DNA of 64,000 bases from Cordilura impudica (taxonomy: Eukaryota; Arthropoda; Insecta; Diptera; Scathophagidae), in contig OY821519.1 in assembly GCA_963682025.1 (NCBI GenBank), positions 100,072,585 to 100,136,584 on the forward strand, read 5' to 3'. The notes beneath the pieces are model-generated. The model worked only from the letters and a program-made list of their open reading frames with translations. It searched no databases and was not told the DNA's origin. Both the position numbers and the translations under genes were made by a program. Below, piece by piece: positions 1 through 10,275 of this stretch (position 1 is the stretch's first letter; the number at the start of each line of letters is the position of its first letter).

Positions 1-199
1 GTCTTTACTCCAGTTCTACAAATTGACTCTATAAAAATGTATGTATACGCCACATAGTTTTAGCGTAGTTTACCATTTTTAACATATTTCCTACTGTATC
101 GTGTGTTTTTTACATTTGCGTACTATGCGCTATTGGAACCGTAGGTTTATCATTGGTCCTATGCAGTAAAATCGTTTTCATTTTAATTTTTCGCTTTAG

Positions 200-375
200 A
201 TTATATATTTATACCTGTAAAACTAAGCAAACATGCATCAAGAAAAGGATAAGAATTAAGAAGAGGTTGGTTTGAGAACGCCAGACCCTTTGGAGGTTTA
301 TTATACTGGCGTAGTACTTTCATCCTAAGTTGAAATTTGCCATCCCTCAGACATTGACCCCGAAAATGTTCCACA
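200..375. repeat. Dispersed repeat fragment (pair with 20390-20530)
   Basis: About 175 bp here and about 140 bp near 20.4-20.5 kb share, in the same orientation, an AAACTAAGCAAA stretch, a TTGAGAACGCCA block and a TAGTACTTTCA block, with indels between. Two diverged copies of one unknown dispersed repeat. No coding capacity or ends are visible. Confidence 0.5.
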
Positions 376-460
376 GTGTAATTTATTACCAAAAAACATA
401 AATAGTCATTTTTATCTCATATTTTTCTTCGGAGTATAACAGTTTTAATTTTAGATGTAC

Positions 461-1160
461 GGATACTCCTTCTAGCAAGTGTGTATTAGACTGGTCGCAG
501 CTTGTATGAGATTTTTTTAATTCTTAATATATGCGTTGTCTGAAATATGATGTTTGTTGTCATAAATGCGGTCTTCAGTTTTTAGCTCGATCCGACGCAC
601 AGTGGACCATTTCACGAGAGGGCGGTCAAAAATCAACATTTGATTGAATTGGAATTTTAATAAGCGATTTTTTTTTGTTTGGCAGGTGGGACTTTAGCCT
701 TTAATTTTTGCTATAAAACGTAAATATCGATTGATAATAAAAAAAGTTATGGAGGGTTTAAAATACATTTTAATTTCTAGTTGAATTTTAGTACAAAAGT
801 GAAGTGTTAAAAGGTTAAAAAGGGTTTTTTGTTATATAATGTCTTATTTTTGCAGTTAGTTTTACAATTACTTTTTAAAAATTTTGTAAGTTAAATTTTG
901 CCAGAAAATGCCAAACTTTGGCCCCCGAAAACTTTTTAGTCCCAATGTCCACAAGGGCCAACGGTTGGTTTTTTTTTTTGAAAGAGCCCGAGTTAAAATA
1001 TAATTTATTAAGCAGCAAACGTAAAAGTTACCTTATAAATATTAGTTCAAGATAGAGGAGTTTCAATGAAAACGTCTTATGTTTTTACTTTAGTTAAAAA
1101 TTATTTTATTGTCTTTTTAAATATTTCTATATCAAATTTTATTGTAAATTTATATAACAC
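461..1160. other. Unassigned AT-rich sequence
   Basis: No credible ORF or RNA gene is seen. Positions about 530-605 resemble, in inverted orientation, about 4205-4260, so the edges of the neighbouring repeat complex may extend into this stretch. Confidence 0.4.
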
Positions 1161-1186
1161 ATAAATTTAGAAATCAAGAAAAATTG

Positions 1187-1600
1187 TTAACTATATAAAA
1201 AAGAGTATAACTTATTGTTAGTGTAATGAAAAACTACTCGTACTTTAAAGCAAACAATTTTAGTAAATATTTCTTCTAAATAGCCTTGATTTTCATCTTC
1301 TAGAAGTTGTTTAGCTTCTTCGTCTAATTCAATAGAGGTAGTTTTCCATTTTGGAATATATGGTTCTGAAGTGCACAACAAAATAGTGATAAGGTCTTCA
1401 TTAGTGCAAAATGTGGACATTTTTTTGTTCTTTGTTCCTTTTTTCTTGCGCTTCTTCAGATAGATCTCCTATTGGTAAGATATAGTTTTGAATTATGAAC
1501 TGTGGATGGCATATAAATATCTCCAAGAGTATTTTTCGTTATAAAGTATAGATGTTTTATTGGCGTACTCTCCAAGCATAAAAAACCCAGACCCTAACCC
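1187..1600 (-). pseudogene. C-terminal remnant of an orphan transposon protein, copy A
   Basis: On the minus strand, 1420-1187 encodes TNEDL, a TSEPYIPKWK segment and ELDEEAKQLLEDEN. Upstream to about 1600, in shifted frames, lie the counterparts of the YSWRYMPSTVHKIL and LPIGDLSEEAQEKRNKD segments that are readable at 18.7-19.0 kb. The arrangement is: W.MP..VHKIL motif, LPIG.LSEEA motif, basic RNKD segment, TNEDL segment, acidic tail. I recall similar tails in long uncharacterised proteins of arthropod genomes, probably transposon-encoded, but cannot name the family. The N-terminal part is absent. No catalytic motif is visible, so no function is claimed. Confidence 0.55.
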
Positions 1601-1919
1601 CTTTTACAAGGTGAAGCATACTTGCTCATATCATAAAAGGGTGTGTCGCAATAGTTTTTTTTTACCATTTACCTGTTATTTAAATTTTTTTTTCCCACTT
1701 TGTCAGGTATTTAAACTATATAACTCAAGTTCCGACTATTAATGTTTTTGAAAAATACCTATGTAAATGTACCTGTCAAAATTAAAAAGATTTTACCCAT
1801 TAATATAATTTAACAATTAAGCGCATTATGTCTCAACCCTTTTTTAAAGGTATATAACAACTCGTGTCAACTCTACCGTTTCCTTTTTCTGTCAGTATAA
1901 AAAACAAATAAACTCACGC

Positions 1920-2100
1920 AAAAAAATACACCGGTACGACCAACTTTTGTATTCATAACACACAGATGGACGGACGGACATCGTTCAATCGACTGAGAAA
2001 GTGATTTGAGTCGATCCGTAAAATAAGAGGTGGGTATAGGTCCAATATTTTTGGTAGTTACAAACATCAGGGCAAACTCATTATAGCCTAACCACATAGT
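1920..2100 (-). repeat. mini-me-type (GTCY)n dispersed repeat inside copy A
   Basis: Read on the minus strand it has the order seen in many copies here: a tract resembling TATGTGGTTAGGGTATAATG, a GTAACTACCAAAAATATTGG-like block, a core near GAATCACTTTCTGAGTCGAT, then GTCCGTCCGTCC. mini-me elements of Diptera are known for a short conserved core flanked by a (GTCY)n proto-microsatellite. Assignment is by that resemblance. Confidence 0.6.
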
Positions 2101-2739
2101 AGAAAACTTTTGTATTCATAAATTTTGTACAATATATCTGACCTTGGGTCAGAAAAATTGTTCTGGTGCACACGGGCGGAAACTGGCGGGTATGAAATGG
2201 GGTATATGAGTGTAGGGGAGAGTTCGGACTACAGAAAAGTGAAAGATTTTTTTTGATGGCTTTTGAGACCTTTTAAATTTTTTTTTTTTTAATTTCTAAA
2301 TGACTCAGTGACTTTATATTTCTAACATTAATAGCTTGCAGTTACAAAATTATAGATAATTTATTTTACTTTAAAATCTTTAAAAACAAAAAAGTTACAG
2401 TCATTTAAAAATTAAAATTTAGAGAAATTTTTAATTTTAGCAAAATACTGAAAAAGTCCATTTTCGAAGACCCAGTTACAAAATTATAGATAATTTATTT
2501 TACTTTAAAATCTTTAAAAACAAAAAAGTTACAGTCATTTAAAAATTAAAATTTACAGAGAAATTTTTAATTTTTAGCAAAATACTGAAAAAGTCCATTT
2601 TCGTAGACCCTGTTCGCTGTGACATAGCGTGAGTCGCCATTTTTTGGCTCCCGCGGTTCACTGGTATTTACTTTCATATGAATAACATAACTTTAAAATC
2701 GGTGACCATAAAAAAATGATTTTTGGCCGCCTTCTCAAA

Positions 2740-4215
2740 ATATGGTCCACCATGCGACGGTGCCTAGCGGGGCCGAAAGTACCCGAAGAGCGTTTATGTA
2801 GGGAAAATATGACTTCAGATTTTACGAAAATTTCGTTCTATAGTTTATTTTTTTCGACAAGTTGTTATATGAATCGATATCAGTACAAAATTATATTTTC
2901 AAAAAGATTTTGAAAATTCTGTTTTAAGTTTTAAAAAATTTTCGTAAACAAAATTAAAAAAAAAATGGATCTGGTAGTTTAAGGTTTCTTTAAATGTATG
3001 TTAGAGATTAACTGTGTGAATTTTTTAGTATATTCCTCTGCTAGAATTTTTTTTTACAAGGATTGTTTTTTTGCGGATTTCGAGAAAAATTAGATTTTTG
3101 TGAAATTGTCCTTAAATGTACTCCTTCAAAATACTTTGTACCAAAATTTATCACTTTTCTATTCTCAATTAGTTTCACAAATAAAGCAGAATTTTATATC
3201 CAACCAATAAATAGGGTTTCATCTAGTTTACTAGAACAATAAATTATTTTTAGGTATTTACTTTTTTTATATTTCAAAATTCAAAGTTTGGACTCGGCAA
3301 GGATTAACGTTGTTCGATTTATTCCAAATTTTTAGAATGGCAGATTTGCAGATTTGATTATTATATTTTAAGCGTAACATCTAAAAATTCAACAGCACTT
3401 ACAAAATATTTGAATTTTTTGAATAAATTGTCTTTCATTAGCTTGGGGTCATATGTGACCCCAAGTCCAAAAGGGTTAATGGGGTCATATTATTTTTTTC
3501 CGAAACCGTAGGCTATTAAGATATAATGTAACATTTAAAAATAGAAAAGTGATTAATTTTTGATACAAAGTATTTATAAAGAGTACATTTATTGAATATT
3601 TCACAAAAATCTAAATTTTCTCGAAATCCGCAAAAAAAGCCTTATAAAAAAAATTCTGGCAGAGGAATTTACTTAAAAATTCACACAGTTAATCTCTAAC
3701 ATATATTTAACAGAACCTTAAAGTGGCAGATCCATTTTTTTAAAATTTTGTTTAAGAAAATTTTTTAAAACTTAAAAAAGGAGTTTTCAAAATTTTATCA
3801 AAAAAATTTTCCATCTTTGGTCTCATTGCGCAATAGGTTAACAACGTGGTAATAAAACAATACTTCATGTCTGAGTACTTGTAGGTATAGAAAAAAAAAA
3901 TTATGGCTTTAATTAATTTATTAAAGTTGAGAAAATGTCCGTCAAATTTCACGACCTAGTATTTTTTGGCACAAAAGTGGTCTGGGGCAGTTACTATTTC
4001 TTGGCTAGTTTTAATTCGATTTTGAAGCTATATAGCTTTTTGAAAAGATAATTTAGAACTGATTCATCGATTCATATAACAACTTGCCGAAAAAATTAAA
4101 CTGTAGAACGAAATTTTCGTAAAATCAGAAAAGAGTCATATTTTCCTCATATAAACACACTTCGGATACTTTGGGCCCCACTAGGCACCAGAAGGCACCG
4201 TCAGATCGAGCTAAA
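2740..4215. repeat. Long imperfect inverted repeat
   Basis: About 2740-3170 is the reverse complement of most of about 3525-4215. Matching blocks include GAACGAAATTTTCGTAAAAT (4107) against its complement near 2828, TCTCGAAATCCGC (3620) against 3076, and TTCACACAGTTAATCTCTAA (3680) against 3003. The right arm carries about 250 bp (3800-4050) missing from the left; that segment is present at 17290-17560 in element copy B. The short centre holds a palindrome, TTGGGGTCATATGTGACCCC, near 3442. This may be the end of element copy A plus a second truncated copy head to head. Confidence 0.6.
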
Positions 4216-4269
4216 AAATGAAGACCTCATATTTTAGACAGCGCCTATGTATCAATTAAAGAAAAAATT

Positions 4270-4950
4270 TTTTTACGACCATTCTAGTGTAGGTATTAGA
4301 AAAAGAATTTCAAATTTAATTAATTTTTAATATTTTGTTTAATTAATTATTTAAACAGCAATTGTTTGAATTTTGTTAGACATTATTTTCGGTCTGGCAA
4401 CTAACTCTATTGCTTGATTTGATATCCCTAATATAGATGGAACTTTATGAAATGAAAATAGCATTATTGAAATGTGGTTTTGACGTTTTTTTTTTTTAAG
4501 AAAAATCGACATCATTTTGCTCAATCTAATTTTAAAATCAGTTATGTTTGATTTCATAAATCATTTCTATCATTTAATATTTGCTTAACCAACTAAAAAC
4601 GCACATACACACACACACCCACTTTTGCAATTGAAATTGAATATTATTTCAAATGTTGTCCTATTTAGCTGTTGACTCGTCTGACATGAGCAATGGCAAC
4701 AAGGAAACATTTTATAAATGCTAATAGATCGTTTACGTAAAATTAAGTCGACAGACAATTAATTTATTTTTTTTCCAAATAAAAAAAGGAAAACAGGAAA
4801 TATCAAACTGTAAGTTATAAAAATAAATAAACAGTTTTTAATTTTCAAAACTTAGCAAAACATATTCAGTGGAAAGTAAAAGTGCTTACAAACTGATTAA
4901 TCGAACACTCTGGTTTTTCGGAATTTCAGTTTTTTGAAAATTTTTAAACC
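4270..4950. other. Unassigned AT-rich sequence
   Basis: A short CA-rich run lies near 4602-4621. No ORF with a recognisable product and no repeat structure that I can define. Confidence 0.4.
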
Positions 4951-5063
4951 CTATTCCACTCTATGTTTGTGCTGATGTTTGTAACTACCAAACATATTTC
5001 AGCTAGATCCACCTTTTTTTTATGGATCGACACAGAATCATTTTTTAACACGTTCGCTGCCAT

Positions 5064-5128
5064 GTGACCCACCGGTGGTTCACACGATTTTTTTCCGTGA
5101 GGCCATGTGCACCACCGGTGGGTCACAC
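5064..5128. repeat. Left pair of piggyBac subterminal palindromes
   Basis: GTGACCCACCGGTGGTTCAC occupies 5064-5083, and a related near-palindrome centred on ACCACCGGTGGGT occupies about 5107-5128. The same motif occurs twice at the other end of the element (7175-7250). Repeated symmetrical motifs inside both ends are the usual form of transposase-binding sites; that role is inferred. Confidence 0.8.
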
Positions 5129-5363
5129 GCTACATAATATTATAAGACTGTTTTCACCACGGCCTGCGAACCAAACACTTTTTTCTCTTCATTGGCACCT
5201 ACCTGAAAGCTTTATCTTTATATACAAAAACAAATAGCTGATTTGAGACACTTTTTTAGAAGTTATTTAAATTTTATTTTATTCGAAAAAAATATAAGAA
5301 AATTATTTCAAGGCTTTATAACTTAAAAAAATCAGTTTATTTTCATGGAAAACAATAATATTT

Positions 5364-7082
5364 TTACTGATGTTTGGTGAAACATTCAAGGCAAAATGCA
5401 GGATTGCCTTCGCAATCACTGCAAAAGGTTGATACTTTTTTTGCCTTTTTCGCAGCAACGCTCCTTCCTTCAATTTTTGCTATGTTGTCATAACAACTCA
5501 AACATCGCTTTCTTGTTTTTCTGTTTGTACTGTCTCTTGTGTCGAATTCTTTCAATTTGTGTTTTTGATTTGAAGTTGACGGCTGCTGCTCAAGTTTTGT
5601 ATCACAAAGAGCTTCACAAATGGATTGCCTGAACTCGAGGATCGGTATATTTTTAGTATTTTTATAAATTACTAAGGCGTTCACAACTGATGTTGAAAGC
5701 AGATATTCGAACGCAATTTTGTGGTACCATCTAATGGTTTTTCTCAAGGGGGTGAAATAACAGGCCATTTGGTCGGATACGTCGATACCTTGTTTTGCAT
5801 GATTGTAATCTATAATTACCTTCAGCTTCGTTATTTCCTCCCCTTGTCTTGTTCTCTTTCCTGTTGGAGCTTGCTCTAGACCATGCTTTGTGCTAAGCAT
5901 AAGTACTTCACGCTTGTCCTTCCACTTTGATATTACAATAGAAGAATTTTCACGCCCAATGATTTCAGATCTTTTTAGCTTAGCCATGGTAACTTCTTTG
6001 GGATTTCCTATTCGGTTTTTTCGAAGAGTTCCAATAAGGTGAGTTTGACGAGCAAGGAGCATTTTAGCTAAAGAAACCGACGTGTAGAAGTTGTCAGTTG
6101 CTAAAGTTCTTCCGTGGTCTAGGTATTTATCTGCTAGATCTAGAACAATTTGTGTACTGTGTGATGTTGTCATTGTGGGCTTACCCCTTTGGTGAAGACT
6201 TTCATTTTTTCCTGCGTAAACGGAACTTGTATACGTGTAGCCGCTCGGATCACAAAGTTTGTACACTTTGACTCCATATTTGTGCGATTTCCCAGGATTA
6301 TACTGCCTAAACTGCAGTCTTCCTCGCCAAGGAATCATTGACTCGTCAACTGCCAATATTTCACATGGGCGTCTAGCATTTACGAAATTGTGTTCTAGCA
6401 TTTCTAACAGTAGACTCACTTTTCCTAAGCGATCACTTCCAACCAAAGAATTGTCGGAAAAATGAATAAATTTCAAAATCAACTGAAATCTATTTCTCGA
6501 CATCACTTGAGGAACGAATGCATTTTTGTAGAAATGGTCAGTTCTCCAGTAGTGGGAAATGGATGGATATTTTACGATTCCCATATACATTACTAATCCA
6601 AAAAATTTTTTTATTTCGGCTACTGTTGTACCTACCCATTCCTTTGTACGAGACTTTCGTGTAATGGTATTGTTTTGTAGGAAATTATTGGCATTTAAAT
6701 TTGTTTGAGTCACAATAAGAGCATATATTTCCTCAGTGACCATTAGCCCAAATGCATCAATGGGACGCAACGTTGATTGCCCTCTTTGGATACCAAATGC
6801 TGGAGCTTCGTCAAAAACGAAGGTATTCAAGGATGTTCCACTTACAGGGGTCCACAAGTTTGCTGAAACGAGGGGCAAATCAGGTGCATCTGGAAAATCT
6901 TCTTCAACTTCCGGTGGTTCTGAGTCTCTTGAAAAATCAGATTCACTAGACTCAACTTCGGATGGAACGTAATCATCTGAATCCGATCCCTCAAAATCGA
7001 CTTCATCAGTGTCGGAGCCTTCGTTCCTATCTCGGTTTCCATAAAAAAGGGTTGGATTTATTCCAGGATTGTTGTTCGCCAT
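5364..7082 (-). CDS. piggyBac-family transposase (DDE_Tnp_1_7), 572 aa
   Basis: It would catalyse cut-and-paste transposition of its element at TTAA sites. The N-terminus (about residues 20-65) is strongly acidic (SDTDEVDFEGSDSDD), as in the family. The catalytic aspartates of piggyBac align with D246 in AVDESMIPWRGR, D330 in LATDNFYTS and D434/D437 in GIDVSDQMACYF. The C-terminus (residues 527-567) is a cysteine-rich zinc finger with CLSC, CSDC and CLEC pairs, which in this family binds the transposon end. Length is normal for piggyBac proteins (about 550-620 aa). The start is the first ATG of the frame, opening MANNNPGINP, and no internal stop occurs. All key residues are present, so the protein may be functional. 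A domesticated host gene is less likely because termini and target duplications are intact. Confidence 0.95.
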   Translation of the reverse strand: MANNNPGINPTLFYGNRDRNEGSDTDEVDFEGSDSDDYVPSEVESSESDFSRDSEPPEVEEDFPDAPDLPLVSANLWTPVSGTSLNTFVFDEAPAFGIQRGQSTLRPIDAFGLMVTEEIYALIVTQTNLNANNFLQNNTITRKSRTKEWVGTTVAEIKKFFGLVMYMGIVKYPSISHYWRTDHFYKNAFVPQVMSRNRFQLILKFIHFSDNSLVGSDRLGKVSLLLEMLEHNFVNARRPCEILAVDESMIPWRGRLQFRQYNPGKSHKYGVKVYKLCDPSGYTYTSSVYAGKNESLHQRGKPTMTTSHSTQIVLDLADKYLDHGRTLATDNFYTSVSLAKMLLARQTHLIGTLRKNRIGNPKEVTMAKLKRSEIIGRENSSIVISKWKDKREVLMLSTKHGLEQAPTGKRTRQGEEITKLKVIIDYNHAKQGIDVSDQMACYFTPLRKTIRWYHKIAFEYLLSTSVVNALVIYKNTKNIPILEFRQSICEALCDTKLEQQPSTSNQKHKLKEFDTRDSTNRKTRKRCLSCYDNIAKIEGRSVAAKKAKKVSTFCSDCEGNPAFCLECFTKHQ

Positions 7083-7174
7083 TTTGAGTACCTTTTATTT
7101 CTGTTTATTATATCAAAACCTGATGAGATGAGAAAGATGAGAACAAAATGTATAAATACCTCGAAAATATCACT

Positions 7175-7250
7175 GTGACCACCGGTGGGTCACGTGGCAC
7201 CATGTACTCTTCTGTAACACTTGAGTGCCGCGTGACCCACCGGTGGTCAC
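7175..7250. repeat. Right pair of piggyBac subterminal palindromes
   Basis: GTGACCACCGGTGGGTCAC (7175-7193) and GTGACCCACCGGTGGTCAC (7232-7250) are 19-bp near-perfect palindromes, inverted relative to one another and matching the pair at the left end. They lie between the start codon (7082) and the right terminus, where promoter sequence is also expected. Confidence 0.85.
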
Positions 7251-7650
7251 ATTCTAAAAACACATAAAAAACAACACAAATGTGAAACTAAAGACACATA
7301 ACGGTTCCCTAACACTTAACATACACTTTTAAACAAAAAAACACTTTTGGCACACTGGTAATTTTTTTTTAACATACGTCGGCAGCGAACGTGTTAAGTC
7401 GATTTATCGATGTCCGTCCTTCCGTCTGTCCATCCGTCCGTCCATCCGTCCATCTGTGTGTCCATGTGAACATTGTAATCAAATTACAGGTCGAAAATGT
7501 GAATATATTTTGATGAAATTTGGTATATAAGTTTTCGTGGACTATAGGACTAACGTTATTGAAGGAGGTGAAAATCGGTGTATGTTCAGACCTAGTGCCC
7601 ATACAAATGATTAAATTGTCATGAGAACCAAATTATCATATACCCCCCTA

Positions 7651-7651
7651 T

Positions 7652-7694
<43 letters not shown>
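7651..7694. repeat. Poly(A) tract
   Basis: An almost pure run of about 44 A separates the mini-me-type repeat from the dispersed repeat that begins at about 7698. It could be a retroposed tail or a simple-sequence expansion. Confidence 0.8.
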
Positions 7695-7695
<1 letters not shown>

Positions 7696-7697
7696 AA

Positions 7698-8425
7698 ATA
7701 AGAAAATTACAAACGGTCTAGACCGACTATACGATACCCTATACCATGCGTTTAGAGACCCTATCTCTTAGGTCCAACTAATTGGATATAGAAAATAAGC
7801 ATAAACCAAATTTGAGTGGCATTTTTATTAATTTTTTTTGGCTGCAGATATGAAAAAGTTCATATCGGATGCTATGTCTATATGGGGGACTAGGTCCAAA
7901 AATGGACCGATCCTAACCATGGTTGGTAACGTCTCTTGTATTTTGCGAAAATATATACAAATAAAATTTGAGATGAATCAGTGCAATATTTTTGTTTTTG
8001 ATAGATTTATGTGAAGATCGGGAAGCAGCTCTATATGGGGCCTATGACCAAGAGTTGTCCCATAGGGACCGTTTTTGGACTATTCATCTTATGGCAATTT
8101 ATGTCGATTTTATAGGGGTCATTTGTATGGGGGCTAGGTCTGAACATGGACCGATTATCACCAATTTCAATAGCGTTCATCCCATGGCCGACGGAAGCTT
8201 ATATTCAATTAAAATAATATTCATTAAAATATATTCATATTTGCGACCTTCAGTTTGATTACAAGCTTTACATGGACTCAGACGGACGGACGGACATAGT
8301 TAAATCGATTCAAAAAGTGATTCTGATTCGATCGATGTAATAAAGGATGGGTCTAGGTCAAATATTTTTGGTTGTTACAAACAGCAGCACAAAGTCATTA
8401 TACCCAAACCACATAGTGGTATAGG
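7698..8425 (+). repeat. Dispersed hairpin-ended repeat, first copy
   Basis: It opens with AAGAAAATTACAAACGG and a hairpin (GGTCTAGACC), followed by ACGATACCCTATACC. It continues through blocks repeated in inverted orientation at 8428-8663 and 9122-9660: GATATAGAAAATAAGCATAA, GAAAAAGTTCATATCGGATG, AGATCGGGAAGCAGCTCT. It ends in a (GTCC)n and mini-me-type tail near 8280-8420. The short ORF at 7992 has no homology I recognise and is probably fortuitous. Confidence 0.65.
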
Positions 8426-8655
8426 GTATAAAAAACAAAAATTTTGCAGAGATTTTTCTTAAATTGTGTTTGTTTTTGCAAAAAATAAGTGTCCACCAAA
8501 TATGGCCAGGATCGGGCAATTTTTCGACCAGTGCTCTTATAAATATAGCATCCGATTTGAACTTTTTCATATCTGCAGGAAAAAAGATAATAACAATGCC
8601 ACTCAATTTTGGGTTATGCTTATTTTCTATATTATTTTCTATATTATATTCTATA

Positions 8656-9749
8656 TTATATTACAGGGGTGGGCACGTTAATGGCTTGTTGGGCCAAATT
8701 TGGAATTTCACCGACTAACGGTGGGCCGCACTATTATATTTCTGTACAAATATCCACTTTCAAACAAAATAGCAAAAAAAAAAAAAAATACCGATGTTAC
8801 GGAGAACATTTTATGTATAATATGTTAACCCTTTAACTCCTCAAGTTATGGGTCATTTTTGTCCTTCTTTTAAAAAGAGCAAAAACACCATTAAAACAGG
8901 GATTTAAGCGGTTAAAATGTGCCGCACAAATATTCGCCGTGAAATTTAACTATAAGTCTCTGAATACACCAAAACGGAAAATTCAACCAGAAAGTCAGAA
9001 ATAAGACACATCAAAAGAGAGCTTAGGGTTAATTTCGCATTTATTAAGAAGGTAAAATAATAGAGATATTAGTGATTTTTAGTTAAATTCTTAAAAAAAT
9101 TTAAAAAACATTTTGAAATTTTTATACACTATAGCACTATGCGGTTTGGGTATAATGACTTTGTGCTGCTGTCTGTAACTACCAAAAATATTTTCCCTGG
9201 ACCCATCTTTTGTTATACCGATCAGAATCACTTTCTGAGTCGATTTAGCGATGTCCGTCCGTCTGCCCGTCCGTCCGTCCGCCTTTCCAAAAATAATCCC
9301 TGTAGGACAATTCTTAGTCATAGGCCCCATAAAGAGCTGCTTCCCGATCTTCACTTAAATCTATCAAAAAACAAAAATATTGCACAGATTTTTTTCAAAT
9401 TTGATTTGTATATATTTTTTCAAAATATAAGTGACTTTACCAAATATGGTCAGGATCGGTCCATTTTTCGACCTAGTTCCCATATAAATATAGCACCCGA
9501 TATGAACTTTTTCAAAAATTAATAACAATGCCAACTAAATATGGTTTATGCTTATTTTCTATATCTAATTAGTTGGACATAAGAGATAGGGTCTCTAAAC
9601 CATGGTTTGGGGTATCGTATAGTCGGGCTAGACCGACTATAATTTTCTTACGTGTTTAAAATTCTTTTTTTTTAATTAACAAACAAATTTTTTTTATTTT
9701 GTTTTAAATTTATATGGGGCCGCACAAAATTTGTTCGCCTGTTATATTA
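8656..9749. mobile_element. Non-autonomous hAT-like element with 8-bp target duplication
   Basis: The element (8664-9741, 1078 bp) begins CAGGGGTGGGCA, the canonical hAT terminus, and ends GTTCGCCTG. It is flanked by TTATATTA at 8656-8663 and 9742-9749, an 8-bp target duplication as expected for hAT. GGGCCGCAC blocks lie near both ends (8723 and 9717). Terminal similarity beyond CAGG needs a gap, and the duplication is AT-rich next to a TATATTATATTC run, so some doubt remains. No transposase is encoded; the interior includes an inverted dispersed-repeat copy (9122-9660). Confidence 0.6.
9122..9660 (-). repeat. Dispersed hairpin-ended repeat, third copy, inside the hAT-like element
   Basis: Read on the minus strand from 9660 it shows AAGAAAATTATAGTCGGTCTA, a hairpin, ACGATACCCCAAACCATGG, then the same internal blocks as 7698-8425, ending in a mini-me-type tail with (GTCC)n at 9250-9290. 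Its presence inside a hAT-like element places it as a later insertion there. Confidence 0.65.
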
Positions 9750-9920
9750 GTTGTACCTAATATGGCGTTCACAATACGAAATTTTGACGTGTTTTAGCAC
9801 GTGTTTTGAAAAACACTTGATTTAGTGTGTTTTAGTTAAACATTTCAGTGGATTAAACAGCTGTTTCAAAAATCAGGAACATTTGAAAAGTTGTAAAGAT
9901 TTCAAAAAGGATAAAAATAA

Positions 9921-10274
9921 TCTATAATATTAATAGGCAAGGCAATTTCTTGTGACCGATGTTAGTTTCACAGTTTTACCCCGATTTTGACAAAAAATTT
10001 ATCATTTGAAAGGTATTTCTTTTTAGCTGTTACCCAGATTTACAGATTTTCATAGTCTGGAATATTTTTTTGGAGTTATGATCTTTTAAAGTTGCTACTA
10101 ACACATACATAAAATTAAAAATTATACAATGCTATGTGTATGTTTATTAAATTTGTTTGATTTCTTCATTTGAAATGAGTTGAATTGTGAAGCATACCTT
10201 TAGGGTCTTTATGAAGTGAAAAAATAAAATTTCCTAGAATTTGCACTCGAATTTCGAGCGTTGGAATCTGCTAG
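9921..10274 (+). mobile_element. Helitron-like non-autonomous element, copy 1
   Basis: It starts TCTATAATATTAATAGGC directly after an A and ends GGAATCTGCTAG directly before a T. Twelve bases before the end lies the near-palindrome CACTCGAATTTCGAGCG. TC...CTAG ends, a 3' hairpin and insertion between A and T are the Helitron signature. Four other copies are in the window (36596, about 42737, 46467, and 54588 on the minus strand). There is no coding sequence, so replication would depend on an autonomous partner not seen here. Confidence 0.75.
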
Positions 10275-10275
10275 T

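Larger units (their letters stand above)
1165..3130 (-). mobile_element. Unclassified ~2-kb element, copy A
   Basis: This stretch is repeated in inverted orientation at about 17117-19160. Shared blocks are the orphan-protein segment (1187-1600), a mini-me-type insert (about 1920-2100), the GGCGGAAACTGGCGGGTA block near 2180 and the CTCCCGCGGTTCACTGGT block near 2650. Both copies carry the mini-me insert in the same place, so that insert predates their duplication. Positions 2340-2460 and 2470-2590 are a tandem duplication of about 125 bp specific to this copy. Ends and target duplications could not be defined. The superfamily is unknown to me. Confidence 0.6.
5045..7397 (-). mobile_element. 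Complete piggyBac-family transposon with TTAA target duplications
   Basis: The element itself runs 5049-7393 (2345 bp). It is bounded by TTAA at 5045-5048 and 7394-7397, the obligatory piggyBac target. Its termini are a perfect 13-bp inverted repeat, CACGTTCGCTGCC (5049-5061) and its complement (7381-7393). Inside each end lie two palindromic ACCGGT-centred subterminal repeats. The single 572-codon transposase gene fills the centre. Intact ORF, perfect terminal repeats and perfect target duplications indicate recent insertion; mobility today is an inference. Confidence 0.93.
4955..7640 (+). repeat. mini-me-type repeat interrupted by piggyBac
   Basis: The left part (4955-5048) holds the GTAACTACCAAACATATTTC block and ends in GACACAGAATCATTTTTTAA. 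The right part resumes at 7394 with TTAAGTCGATTTATCGATGT, then (GTCC)n, then the downstream block shared with 14760-14910 and 37300-37367. Joining the halves recreates the normal repeat core, showing that the repeat was present before the piggyBac insertion. Confidence 0.7.
8428..9765 (-). repeat. Inverted copy of the same repeat, split by a hAT insertion
   Basis: 8428-8663 matches 7800-8010 in inverted orientation (ATATGGCCAGGATCGG, GAACTTTTTCATATCTGCAG, TTATGCTTATTTTCTATATT). After the hAT-like insert the repeat resumes at 9742 with TTATATTAGTTGTACC, corresponding to CTAATTAGTTGGACATAAG in the undisturbed copy at 9566. Confidence 0.6.

Noticed and set aside
6736..6972. Plus-strand ORFs of 65-78 codons inside the piggyBac gene
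   Set aside because: They are antisense shadows of the acidic N-terminal part of the transposase and have no independent support.
9139..9522. 127-codon plus-strand ORF
   Set aside because: It runs through a mini-me-type tail and a dispersed repeat found in several other places with disrupted frames; not a gene.
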